From Bradyrhizobium valentinum (GTDB taxonomy: Bacteria > Pseudomonadota > Alphaproteobacteria > Rhizobiales > Xanthobacteraceae), in the NCBI RefSeq assembly GCF_001440405.1, contig NZ_LLXX01000221.1, positions 340 through 64,339 of the forward strand: a stretch of 64,000 nucleotides of DNA, read 5' to 3'. The notes under the pieces were generated by a model, which was not told the DNA's origin, searched no databases, and was given only the letters and a program-made list of their open reading frames with translations. Every line of letters starts with the position of its first letter. The first letter of the stretch is position 1. Made by a program: the position numbers and the translations under genes. Below, piece after piece: positions 43,886 through 51,864 of the stretch.

Positions 43886-45169
43886 TCACGCCGCCACCGA
43901 CTTCGGCGGCCGCGAGATCGCCAGCACGATCAGCGCCGCCACCACGCAGAGCGCGCCGGCGACGAAGAACGCCGGCAGGTAGGTCTGCAGCATTGTTCGC
44001 GACAGGCCGGCGCCGAAGGCTGCGACGCCTGCACCCAATTGATGGCCGGCAAAAATCCAGCCGAACACGAGGTTGGCGCGTTCGGGACCGAACCGTTGGG
44101 CGGTGAGCCGTACAGTTGGCGGCACGGTCGCGATCCAGTCGAGCCCGTAGAACATCGCAAACAGCGAAAGGCCGTAGAGCGTGAAGTCGGAGAAAGGCAG
44201 AAACAGAAGCGATAGTCCGCGCAACCCGTAGTACCAGAACAGGAGCCAGCGGTTGTCGTAGCGGTCGGACAGCCAGCCGGAGGCGATGGTGCCGACGAAA
44301 TCAAAAATGCCCATCGCCGCGAGCAGGCTCGCCGCCTGCACCTGCGGAATCCCGAAATCGAGGCACATTGGGATCAGGTGGACCTGCACCAGGCCATTGG
44401 TGCTGGCGCCGCAAATGAAAAAGGTGGCGAACAGGATCCAGAACACGCCCGACTTCGAGGCGTCGCGCAGGGTGCCGAGCGCTGCCGCCATGATCGGCGT
44501 GTTGTTGGGGGGAGGCGCGGGCAGCGGCTCGGAGCCTTCGTTGCCAAACGGCCGCAGGCCGACATCGCTCGGCCGGTCACGCATGACCATCAGCACGGCA
44601 AAGGCTGCGACGCCCAGCATGACGCACACCAGCGCCAGCGCGAGCCGCCAGCCATAGGTGTCGGTCAGGCTTGCCAGGAGCGGCAGGAAGACGAGCTGCC
44701 CGGTGGCGACGCTTGCGGTCAGGATGCCGACCACGAGGCCGCGCCGCGCCACGAACCAGCGCGCGGCGATCGTGGCGCCCAGCACCAGCGCCGTCATGCC
44801 GGTGCCGATCCCGATCACCACGCCCCACAGCAGCATGAGCTGCCAGACCTGCGTCATCGCCAGCGATGCGACGAGGCCGGATACGACGATCAGCAGCGCC
44901 AATAGCGTCACGTTGCGCAGCCCGTAGCGGTTCATCAACGCGGCGGCGAACGGCGCCATCAGCCCGAACAGGATGAAGCGGATCGACAGCGCCGAGGAAA
45001 TCTCGGCCGTGGTCCAACCGAATTCCTTCTGCAGGGGCACAATGAAAACGCCGGGAGCTCCGACCGTGCCGGCGGAGATCAAGGCAGTGAGGAAGGTCAC
45101 GGCGACCATCGCCCAGCCGTAGTGGATGTTGCGGCGGGCGAGGGTGGCTGACAGCCAGTTCGAGATCAT
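43886..45169 (-). CDS. MFS transporter
   Basis: 427-residue major facilitator superfamily permease with about 12 hydrophobic spans. The loop 2-3 motif is visible as AALMNRYGLRNVTLL and its second-half counterpart as SGWLSDRYDNRWLLF. The family branch looks like oxalate/formate or monocarboxylate-type transporters. It lies 260 bases downstream of the flavin monooxygenase operon on the same strand. An AT-rich gap with a perfect palindrome precedes it, so it probably has its own promoter. Substrate unknown; an aromatic or organic acid would fit. Confidence 0.85.
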   Translation of the reverse strand: MISNWLSATLARRNIHYGWAMVAVTFLTALISAGTVGAPGVFIVPLQKEFGWTTAEISSALSIRFILFGLMAPFAAALMNRYGLRNVTLLALLIVVSGLVASLAMTQVWQLMLLWGVVIGIGTGMTALVLGATIAARWFVARRGLVVGILTASVATGQLVFLPLLASLTDTYGWRLALALVCVMLGVAAFAVLMVMRDRPSDVGLRPFGNEGSEPLPAPPPNNTPIMAAALGTLRDASKSGVFWILFATFFICGASTNGLVQVHLIPMCLDFGIPQVQAASLLAAMGIFDFVGTIASGWLSDRYDNRWLLFWYYGLRGLSLLFLPFSDFTLYGLSLFAMFYGLDWIATVPPTVRLTAQRFGPERANLVFGWIFAGHQLGAGVAAFGAGLSRTMLQTYLPAFFVAGALCVVAALIVLAISRPPKSVAA

Positions 45170-45282
45170 TGGGCCTCAGGGGAAGGTTTGCCTGGTTTGC
45201 TTGGCGCATTCTGACGTGACGATGGTCTGACTTGAATGCCGTACTTCCCTCATTTTAAGACATGACCACCGGGAAGCGCTGG

Positions 45283-45317
45283 TGCCGGAATTGATCCGCA
45301 CGCGAGTCAATCCGGCA
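45283..45317. terminator. Possible hairpin after DUF2783 gene
   Basis: TGCCGGAATTGA and TCAATCCGGCA pair, with one bulged base, around a 12-base loop. On the minus strand it follows the DUF2783 gene and precedes the MFS gene. No T-run follows it. Confidence 0.35.
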
Positions 45318-45329
45318 TTAGATTATAGA

Positions 45330-45341
45330 CATAATATTATG
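45330..45341. promoter_or_regulatory. Perfect 12-base palindrome in AT-rich MFS upstream region
   Basis: CATAATATTATG is self-complementary and sits in the most AT-rich stretch of the region, 161 bases upstream of the MFS start. It may be an operator or part of a promoter; no regulator can be tied to it. Confidence 0.35.
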
Positions 45342-45431
45342 CGCTGCAAAAAATCGCAACAGATCCTCCCATGAAAAATCTCGCCGTTCGCATGAGATAA
45401 ATTGATCGGCAGCGATTGATGCGAACGCCCG

Positions 45432-45617
45432 CTACTCCAGTCCGTCAAGCGCGGTCTCGATGGCCTTCCTGAAGGCCGCGATATCGCCGAGCTCGTGGCC
45501 GAGCACGAGCGCAAGCCGGGTCAGGAACAGCGCTTCGCGCGCAGGTCCCGCCTGGTCGATTGCTGTTGCCAGCGTCTCGTAGGCGGTCTCGAAGTCCTCG
45601 AACGGCATGGCGCTCAT
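45432..45617 (-). CDS. DUF2783 domain protein
   Basis: 61-residue helical protein (MSAMPFEDFETAYETLATAI start) which I recognise as the DUF2783 type usually found next to flavin-dependent aromatic hydroxylases. The start ATG overlaps the monooxygenase TGA stop (ATGA), so the two are translationally coupled. It may be a small accessory subunit of that enzyme; the role is unknown. No membrane segment or metal motif is visible. Confidence 0.7.
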   Translation of the reverse strand: MSAMPFEDFETAYETLATAIDQAGPAREALFLTRLALVLGHELGDIAAFRKAIETALDGLE

Positions 45618-47305
45618 GGCGTCTCGCTTCCCAGGCAAATCTTCGCGGTTTTCAGGATCTCGCCGGGAACGACGGCCTTCCATCGCCCGGCAATATGCAG
45701 GTCGGGCCGTAGCAGATAGAACGTGCCGGGGCTTGCGGCGAACAGGCGGGCGATTTCGCCGCCGCTATCCGCAATGGTATTCGCTGCGGCGGGCGAGTCG
45801 CGTGAGCTGACCAGCACCGGAACGAAACGCTTGTCGACCCGGCCGAGTTGCACAAGTAGCGCCGCCTGTTCAGCCGTGGGTTGCCCTTTGCAGAACAGGA
45901 TCGCCGTCAGGCCGTTGCCGGCGCGATCCAGCAGATAGCTTCCGTCGGCAAGCGTGGCGTTGGGCGCGGCGCTGCCGCAAGGCGAGCCGCCGGCAAATTC
46001 GGCATCGCGTCCGGCATAGGGCGTCAGCGGGCTTTCCGAATAGGTGTAGGGTTGCATCTGGCGCGGATTGGCGAGCCCGCGCGGAAATTCGTGTGTCAAG
46101 CTGAGCGACAGCGCCGCCTCGCGCGCCAATCGCCAGCCGCGCGTCGGCGGCGTCATGAAGCGGGTGCTCTTGGTGGCGTTGGCGAACACGTCGAGGGTCG
46201 CGCCGCGCCGCTCCGGCGAATAGCTGTCGAGCAGCCGCTCGTCCGCCTCGCCGTGGAGCACAAGCGCCAGCTTCCAGCCGATATTTTCGGCATCCGCCAG
46301 GCCGTTGTTCAGCCCGCGCACACCGAAGATCGGCACGATATGCGCGGTATCGCCGATGAAGAACACGCGGCCGTGCCGGTAATCGTCGAGACACAAGGTG
46401 TTGGCGGAATAGATGCTCCACCATTCCAGCTCCCACGGCTTTGTATGTCCGATATCGGCAAGGATCGCGCTCACACGGGCGCGGATGTTTTCCTCCCGCA
46501 GCGCCTCTTGCTCGCTCTCGCCTTCGCGGAGCTGATAATCCACGCGCCAGATACTGTCCGGTTGCTTGTGGATCAGCACTGTCCCGCCCGGATTGCCGCT
46601 TGGTTCGAAAAAAGCACGGCGCTCGGTCGGAAAATCGTGATCCATCCGGATATCCGCGATCACATAGCGGCCTTCGTAATTGTCGCCCTTCAGCCGCAAG
46701 CCGAGCATCGATCTGACAGGCGAGCGCGCGCCGTCGGCGGCCAGCACATAGTCGGCATCGAGCCGATAATCGCCCTCCGGCGATGAAATCCGAACCGATA
46801 CGCCGTCGTTGTGGGGCTCGATGCTAGAGAGCTCGCTTTGCCAACGTATGTCGATGAGGTCGCTGGCCGCGACCGCGTCGTGCAGGAATTTTTCGATGTA
46901 CTGCTGCTGCAGATTGTACATCGGCAGATATTTTTCGCTCGGCGGCTGCGGCATCTCGAGCCGAAAGATCTGTTCGCCGCGATAGTAGCTGCGGCCGAAC
47001 CGCCAGCCGAGCGCCTTTTCAACAAACGGCGCGACCGCCCCGACCCGCTCCAGAATATGCATGCTCGGCCGCGCGATGCAGATCGCGCGGCTGCCGTCAT
47101 TAAACGTGTCCTTGCGATCGATCAGCACGCTGCGGATACCGTAGCGCGCCAGCACCAGTGCCGCAGTCATGCCGATCGGGCCGGCGCCCACGATCAGGAC
47201 GGGATGCCGTGTCACGAGACCGTCAAGCTCGGGGACGCGCCGTGCCGCAAAGCGTGGATAGTCAAAGTAGAGCGACTCCAGCGCTCCCTTGCCGGCAGGT
47301 CTCAT
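45614..47305 (-). CDS. FAD-dependent aromatic monooxygenase (MhpA/PheA-like)
   Basis: 563-residue group A flavin hydroxylase. All FAD motifs are present: LIVGAGPIGMTAALVLARYG (GxGxxG), AADGARSPVRSMLG (DG motif), and RVFFIGDTAHIVPIFGVRG (GD motif). A C-terminal thioredoxin-like extension (about 460-563) matches the phenol hydroxylase/MhpA group. An ATG preceded by GGAGGGAGGC was chosen over one four codons earlier. It lies immediately after an enoyl-CoA hydratase gene. The substrate is probably a hydroxylated aromatic or aromatic-like acid but cannot be named. Confidence 0.88.
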   Translation of the reverse strand: MRPAGKGALESLYFDYPRFAARRVPELDGLVTRHPVLIVGAGPIGMTAALVLARYGIRSVLIDRKDTFNDGSRAICIARPSMHILERVGAVAPFVEKALGWRFGRSYYRGEQIFRLEMPQPPSEKYLPMYNLQQQYIEKFLHDAVAASDLIDIRWQSELSSIEPHNDGVSVRISSPEGDYRLDADYVLAADGARSPVRSMLGLRLKGDNYEGRYVIADIRMDHDFPTERRAFFEPSGNPGGTVLIHKQPDSIWRVDYQLREGESEQEALREENIRARVSAILADIGHTKPWELEWWSIYSANTLCLDDYRHGRVFFIGDTAHIVPIFGVRGLNNGLADAENIGWKLALVLHGEADERLLDSYSPERRGATLDVFANATKSTRFMTPPTRGWRLAREAALSLSLTHEFPRGLANPRQMQPYTYSESPLTPYAGRDAEFAGGSPCGSAAPNATLADGSYLLDRAGNGLTAILFCKGQPTAEQAALLVQLGRVDKRFVPVLVSSRDSPAAANTIADSGGEIARLFAASPGTFYLLRPDLHIAGRWKAVVPGEILKTAKICLGSETP

Positions 47306-47317
47306 GCCTCCCTCCAT

Positions 47318-48088
47318 CTATCTCTTGCGGTCGAGAAATCCCTGCATCAGCCGCTGCGGCTCGCCGGTCAGGAAAGACTGCCCGAATACGCCGACGCTTA
47401 AGTTGACGGATTCGGTTAGCGGCAGTTCCTCCCACTGCCGCAGCAGCACCTTCTGCGAGCGCAGCGCTTCGGGACCGCATTCGAGCAGTGCCTTCACCGT
47501 ATGCTCGACTGCAGCATCGAGTCCGCCTTGCTTCGCAACCACGTCGACCAGGCCCCAGGCGAGCGCGGTGGACGCGTCGATGTTTTCCGCGGTCATGACA
47601 AGCCAGCGGGCGCGGCCCCAGCCGATCAGCCGCGGCAGCAATGCGGCGTGGATCACCGAGGGGATGCCGACGCGCACTTCCGGCATGCCGAATTTGGCGT
47701 CGTGAGCGGCAATACGGAAATCGCAGGCGGCAGCGACTTCGAGGCCACCGCCGAGGCACCAGCCGGGTAGCCGCGCGATCACCGGCGCGGGAAAGTTGCG
47801 TACGGCCTCGCAGAGGTCGCGCAGTCGCGTAATGAAGGCTTCGGCCGATTGCTGGTCGAGCTTCGCCATCTCCTTGATGTCGGCGCCGCCGATCATGCTT
47901 TTCTCGCTCTGTCCGGCCAGGATCACTGCGCGAATGTCCTTGTCGCCGGCGAGCTTTTCAAAGCCTTCGCGAACCCCATTGGTGACGGCGGACGAGAGGA
48001 TGTTGAGGGAGCCTGCGTTGCAGATCGTGAGGCGGACCACGCCTCGGTTGTCACGCTCGATGCCGCAATGAGGATTGAGCATTTCCAT
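47318..48088 (-). CDS. Enoyl-CoA hydratase/isomerase family protein
   Basis: 256-residue crotonase-fold enzyme. The oxyanion-hole segment is MIGGADIKEMAKL and both catalytic glutamates appear to be kept (CLGGGLEVAAACD and FGMPEVRVGIPS), so hydration of an enoyl-CoA is likely. It is the first gene of the minus-strand unit with the flavin monooxygenase and DUF2783 genes, and is divergent from a thioesterase remnant and the TetR gene. The combination suggests degradation of a compound that is handled as a CoA ester and also hydroxylated. Confidence 0.85.
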   Translation of the reverse strand: MEMLNPHCGIERDNRGVVRLTICNAGSLNILSSAVTNGVREGFEKLAGDKDIRAVILAGQSEKSMIGGADIKEMAKLDQQSAEAFITRLRDLCEAVRNFPAPVIARLPGWCLGGGLEVAAACDFRIAAHDAKFGMPEVRVGIPSVIHAALLPRLIGWGRARWLVMTAENIDASTALAWGLVDVVAKQGGLDAAVEHTVKALLECGPEALRSQKVLLRQWEELPLTESVNLSVGVFGQSFLTGEPQRLMQGFLDRKR

Positions 48089-48174
48089 TATTGTTTTCCC
48101 GGACTTGTTTTCGCGGTTGGCGTCACTTCCAGGACATTGCGCCGGGTTGTCAAGGGGAGGCGGGGGAGGGGTCA

Positions 48175-48303
48175 GGCACGATCGCGGCGGAAGGCAAGGT
48201 GGTAAAATTCGGCCGCCAGACCAGCTACGCCGAAGGCTTCGTTCGCGATGGCGCAGGCAATCTTGCAGTGCACGCGACCGGAACGTTCACGATGATCGGC
48301 GCT
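48175..48303 (+). pseudogene. Remnant of a PaaI-type hotdog thioesterase (C-terminal end)
   Basis: About 43 residues in one frame read like the end of a PaaI-family thioesterase: EGKVVKFGRQTSYAEGFVRD followed by GNLAVHATGTFTMIGA, with the typical VHATGTF end strand. The N-terminal two-thirds, including the catalytic region, are absent, and the frame runs on without a proper stop into the TetR region. It is therefore a decayed gene. It sits between the enoyl-CoA hydratase and TetR genes and may have belonged to that pathway. Confidence 0.7.
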
Positions 48304-48345
48304 GAAAAGCGAAATAGATGCAGCTTTTCGCCCGCGCAACTGCTA

Positions 48346-48367
48346 TTATATGACTGCAGACATTTAA
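48346..48367. promoter_or_regulatory. Probable TetR operator upstream of tetR-family gene
   Basis: TTATATGACTGCAGACATTT plus AA forms a 22-base imperfect palindrome around CTGCAG, with 18 of 22 positions paired. It ends 12 bases before the TetR gene start, the usual place for autorepression, and also lies in the promoter region of the divergent hydratase-monooxygenase unit. Confidence 0.7.
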
Positions 48368-48379
48368 TGGGGCGCCTCG

Positions 48380-49000
48380 ATGCGTTATTCGAAAGAGCAC
48401 AAGCACGAGACCCACGCGCGGATCGTGAAGAAGGCGTCGGTTCGGCTGCGCGAAAAGGGCGCGCATGGCATCGGCGTTGCCGACCTGATGAAGGAGGCAG
48501 GCCTGACTCACGGCGGCTTCTACGCGCATTTCGATTCCCGCGAGGCGCTGGTGATCGAGGCCTTTGCCTACGCGATGGACCGCTCGATCGAGCACTGGCG
48601 CAAGCTCGCCGATGAAACCCCACCGGAGAAGCGGCTGTCGGCGATCGTGGATTCCTACGTCTCGACCGTGCATCGCGACGATCCCGGTCGAGGTTGCGCA
48701 GTTACTGCACTCGGCGCCGAAATTGCCCGGGAAAGCGCCAAGACCCGCAAGGCCTTTGCCGCCAAGCTGGAGCAGTTGATTGACGTGATGGCCGATCAGA
48801 TTACGGATGTGCCACGGAAGACTGCGCGCAGGCAGGCGATGGCCACGCTGGCGACGATGATGGGCACGCTGGTGATGTCGCGCGTGGCGGGCAGCGGTGA
48901 ACTGTCCGACGAAATTCTCGCTTCCGGCCGCGAGGCGGCGCTGGGTCGCGCCGAGGCGACGAAGCCGGCCGCGAAGAAGGCGCGGGCGAAGGTGAATTAG
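48380..49000 (+). CDS. TetR family transcriptional regulator
   Basis: 206-residue repressor with an N-terminal helix-turn-helix: RLREKGAHGIGVADLMKEAG followed by LTHGGFYAHFDSREALV, which is the TetR signature. The C-terminal part is a TetR-type effector domain, and the last residues are Lys/Ala-rich (AKKARAKVN). A strong palindrome directly precedes it. It is likely to regulate itself and perhaps the divergent enoyl-CoA hydratase/monooxygenase operon. Confidence 0.9.
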   Translation: MRYSKEHKHETHARIVKKASVRLREKGAHGIGVADLMKEAGLTHGGFYAHFDSREALVIEAFAYAMDRSIEHWRKLADETPPEKRLSAIVDSYVSTVHRDDPGRGCAVTALGAEIARESAKTRKAFAAKLEQLIDVMADQITDVPRKTARRQAMATLATMMGTLVMSRVAGSGELSDEILASGREAALGRAEATKPAAKKARAKVN

Positions 49001-49017
49001 AGTCGACGACCTCTCCA

Positions 49018-49141
49018 CGTCGTCCCGGCGAACGCCGGGACCCATACGCCGCGGCTTCTCGATTTATAACGGCTGGTCGACGGCTTTCGCGCAACAACAA
49101 ACGCCTGTGGTTATGGGTCCCTGCTTTCGCAGGGACGACGA
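49018..49141. repeat. Palindromic repeat family C, copy 3
   Basis: ACGTCGTCCCGGCGAACGCC at one end and GGTCCCTGCTTTCGCAGGGA at the other face each other. The centre differs from the copies at 21937 and 26331. It separates the convergent TetR and LysR genes and could act as a two-way terminator. Confidence 0.85.
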
Positions 49142-49160
49142 TGGATTTGTGCCCCGATCC

Positions 49161-50075
49161 TCACCTTCCGCCGAACAGCGCGCGCTCGCTCTCCACCGTC
49201 TCGCAGATGTAATCGGCCACCGCGCGAATCCGCGCCAGATCCTTGCTGTCGGCGTGCATCAGCATCCAGAACGTGCGCGAGATCGCCACCTCGTCCGGCA
49301 ATACCGGCCGCAATTCGGGATGCGCTGTCGCCATGAAGTGGGGCAGCACGGCGATGCCAAAGCCTGCGATGGTGGCGTTGAGCTGCGCGATCAGATTGGC
49401 GCTGCGGAATTTGGCCGAGATTTTTGGCGAGACCTGCGGCAGGTAGTCCAGTTCCGGCGTGAACAGCAGTTCCTCGATGTAGCCGACGAAACGATGCCCG
49501 GGCAGGTCGCCGCGGCTTCTGATCTCGCCCGCGCGATCGAGATAGGCCGGCGCGGCATAGAGCCCGAGGCTGTAGTCGAGCAGCTTGCGGCCAACGATCC
49601 GGCCCTCCTTGGGCATCGAGAGGCTGATCGCAATATCGGCCTCGCGCTTCGACAGGCTGAACAGACGCGCGGTGGCGACGAGCTGCAGATCGAGATCGGG
49701 ATACCGCTCGGTGAATCTTACCAGCCGGGCGGCCAGGAAGTGGCTGCCGAAACCGTCGGGCGCGCCGATCCGGACCGTGCCGGTGAGCTGGGCGCGCGAG
49801 CCGCCGACCGCCTCCTGGTTGGCGACGATGGTGGATTCCATAGCTTCCGCGCTGTCGGCAACCCGCTGGCCGGCCTCGGTCAGGAGATAGCCGGTCTTGC
49901 GGCGATCGAACAGTTTTGCGGAAAGATGCCGTTCCAGCCGATCGACCCGGCGGATCACGGTGGCATGATCGACTGAAAGCTGCTTGGCGGCAGCCGAAAC
50001 CGATCCGCCGCGCACGATCGCCAGCACGAAACGGAAGTCATCCCAGTCGATCGTCTTGGTGCCTTGATCCAGCAT
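49161..50075 (-). CDS. LysR family transcriptional regulator
   Basis: 304-residue LysR regulator divergent from mmsA. The DNA-binding domain is clear: FRFVLAIVRGGSVSAAAKQL followed by SVDHATVIRRVDRLERHLSA. The effector domain follows. The ATG giving MLDQGTKTIDWDDF was chosen; an ATG seven codons upstream is possible. Its place suggests regulation of the valine/isobutyrate genes, though the gap of about 170 bases is partly filled by a dispersed repeat. Confidence 0.88.
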   Translation of the reverse strand: MLDQGTKTIDWDDFRFVLAIVRGGSVSAAAKQLSVDHATVIRRVDRLERHLSAKLFDRRKTGYLLTEAGQRVADSAEAMESTIVANQEAVGGSRAQLTGTVRIGAPDGFGSHFLAARLVRFTERYPDLDLQLVATARLFSLSKREADIAISLSMPKEGRIVGRKLLDYSLGLYAAPAYLDRAGEIRSRGDLPGHRFVGYIEELLFTPELDYLPQVSPKISAKFRSANLIAQLNATIAGFGIAVLPHFMATAHPELRPVLPDEVAISRTFWMLMHADSKDLARIRAVADYICETVESERALFGGR

Positions 50076-50141
50076 TTCCGCACATCTATGGTGCAATATA
50101 TCGGACTTGTATCCTAAGAAATGCGGGTCAAAAAGGGCTCC

Positions 50142-50230
50142 ATAGCGTTTTCGAGCGAAGTGGGTGCCGGTTCGCGTGAAGAAAGCGCGTCAGAACACAA
50201 TTTAGAGCCTCGGTTCGACCGCGGCTCGGC
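50142..50230. repeat. Dispersed repeat element A, copy 2
   Basis: ATAGCGTTTTCGAGCGAAGT followed by GTGCCGGTTCGCGTGAAGAA matches the element at 1801. The hairpin half is more degenerate here (AGAGCCTCGGTTCGACC facing GCTCGGCTCT). It ends about 18 bases before the mmsA start and so lies in its 5' untranslated or promoter region. Confidence 0.85.
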
Positions 50231-50247
50231 TCTCAGGGAGATCATTC

Positions 50248-51744
50248 ATGCGCTCAATCGGACACTTCATCGGCGGTAAAGAGGTCAAGGGCACGTCCGG
50301 ACGGACTGCCGACGTTTTCGAGCCGATGACCGGCGACGTCCAGGCCAAGGTGGCACTCGCGTCCAAAGCCGAGGTTCGGGCTGCCGTCGAAAACGCGAAG
50401 GCTGCACAGGTCGAGTGGGCCAACACCAATCCGCAGCGCCGCGCGCGCGTGATGATGAAGTTCCTCGAACTTGCACAGCGCGATTACGACAAGCTCGCCG
50501 ACGTGCTGGCGCGAGAACATGGCAAGACCGTCCCCGACGCCAAGGGCGATATCCAGCGCGGGCTTGAGGTCGTCGAATTCGCCTGCGGCATTCCGCACCT
50601 GATGAAGGGCGAATACACCGAGGGCGCTGGCCCCGGCATCGACATCTATTCGATGCGGCAGCCGCTGGGTGTGGTCGCCGGCATCACGCCATTCAATTTC
50701 CCGGCGATGATCCCGATGTGGAAATTCGCGCCCGCGATCGCCTGCGGCAACGCTTTCATCCTGAAGCCGTCGGAGCGCGACCCCGGCGTGCCGATGATGC
50801 TGGCTGCATTGATGATCGAGGCGGGCTTGCCGGCCGGTGTCCTCAATGTCGTCAACGGCGACAAGGAAGCGGTCGACGCCATTCTCGACGATCCCGACAT
50901 CAAGGCGGTCGGTTTCGTCGGCTCGTCGCCGATCGCGCAATATATTTATGAGCGCGCGGCGGCCACCGGCAAGCGTGCGCAGTGTTTTGGCGGCGCCAAG
51001 AACCACGCCATCGTCATGCCCGATGCCGACATGGACCAGACCGTCGATGCGCTGATCGGCGCGGGCTACGGCTCGGCCGGCGAGCGCTGCATGGCGATTT
51101 CGGTGGCGGTGCCCGTCGGCAAGCCCACCGCCGACCGGTTGATGGAAAAGCTGATCCCGCGCGTCGAATCCCTGAAGATCGGCACCTCGATCGACCCCTC
51201 CGCCGATTACGGTCCGCTAGTGACGAAAGAAGCGCTCGACCGCGTCAGGAACTATGTCGATATCGGCATCAAGGAAGGCGCCACGCTCGCCGTCGACGGC
51301 CGCGGCTTCAAGATGCAGGGCTATGAAAACGGCTTCTACATGGGCGGCTGCCTGTTCGACAACGTCACCAAGGACATGCGGATCTACAAGGAAGAGATCT
51401 TTGGTCCGGTGCTCTCGGTGGTGCGCGCCCACGACTACAAGGAAGCGCTGGCGCTGCCGTCGGATCATGATTACGGCAACGGTGTCGCGATCTTCACCCG
51501 CGACGGTGATGCCGCACGGGACTTCGCAGCCAAGGTGAACGTCGGCATGGTCGGCATCAACGTGCCGATCCCGGTGCCGATCGCGTACTACACCTTCGGC
51601 GGCTGGAAGAAGTCCGGCTTCGGCGATCTCAACCAGCATGGTCCGGATTCGATCCGCTTCTACACCAAGACCAAGACGATCACCTCGCGCTGGCCGTCCG
51701 GCGTCAAGGAGGGCGCCGAGTTCTCGATCCCGACGATGAATTGA
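50248..51744 (+). CDS. mmsA: CoA-acylating methylmalonate-semialdehyde dehydrogenase
   Basis: 498-residue enzyme converting methylmalonate semialdehyde, CoA and NAD+ to propionyl-CoA and CO2, the last step of valine (and inositol) catabolism. The family N-terminus (HFIGGKEVKGTSGRTADVFE) and the catalytic Cys in GYGSAGERCMAIS are present, with the MmsA-type GGAKNHAIVMPDAD. First gene of the unit with isobutyryl-CoA dehydrogenase, 3-hydroxyisobutyryl-CoA hydrolase and 3-hydroxyisobutyrate dehydrogenase. It is divergent from a LysR gene. Confidence 0.93.
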   Translation: MRSIGHFIGGKEVKGTSGRTADVFEPMTGDVQAKVALASKAEVRAAVENAKAAQVEWANTNPQRRARVMMKFLELAQRDYDKLADVLAREHGKTVPDAKGDIQRGLEVVEFACGIPHLMKGEYTEGAGPGIDIYSMRQPLGVVAGITPFNFPAMIPMWKFAPAIACGNAFILKPSERDPGVPMMLAALMIEAGLPAGVLNVVNGDKEAVDAILDDPDIKAVGFVGSSPIAQYIYERAAATGKRAQCFGGAKNHAIVMPDADMDQTVDALIGAGYGSAGERCMAISVAVPVGKPTADRLMEKLIPRVESLKIGTSIDPSADYGPLVTKEALDRVRNYVDIGIKEGATLAVDGRGFKMQGYENGFYMGGCLFDNVTKDMRIYKEEIFGPVLSVVRAHDYKEALALPSDHDYGNGVAIFTRDGDAARDFAAKVNVGMVGINVPIPVPIAYYTFGGWKKSGFGDLNQHGPDSIRFYTKTKTITSRWPSGVKEGAEFSIPTMN

Positions 51745-51759
51745 TGGTGTAGTCCAGGC

Positions 51760-51844
51760 CGTCATTGCGAGCGCAGCGAAGCAATCCATATTGCCGCGAA
51801 AAGGAAGAATGGATTGCTTCGTCGCTTCGCTCCGCGCAATGACG
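51760..51844. repeat. Palindromic repeat family B, copy 2
   Basis: CGTCATTGCGAGCGCAGCGA and TTCGCTCCGCGCAATGACG pair across the element, matching the copy at 14179. It lies within the mmsA operon, between mmsA and the acyl-CoA dehydrogenase. Open codons through it were not taken as part of the downstream gene. Confidence 0.9.
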
Positions 51845-51864
51845 AGAAGAATGAGCAGCCCAGA

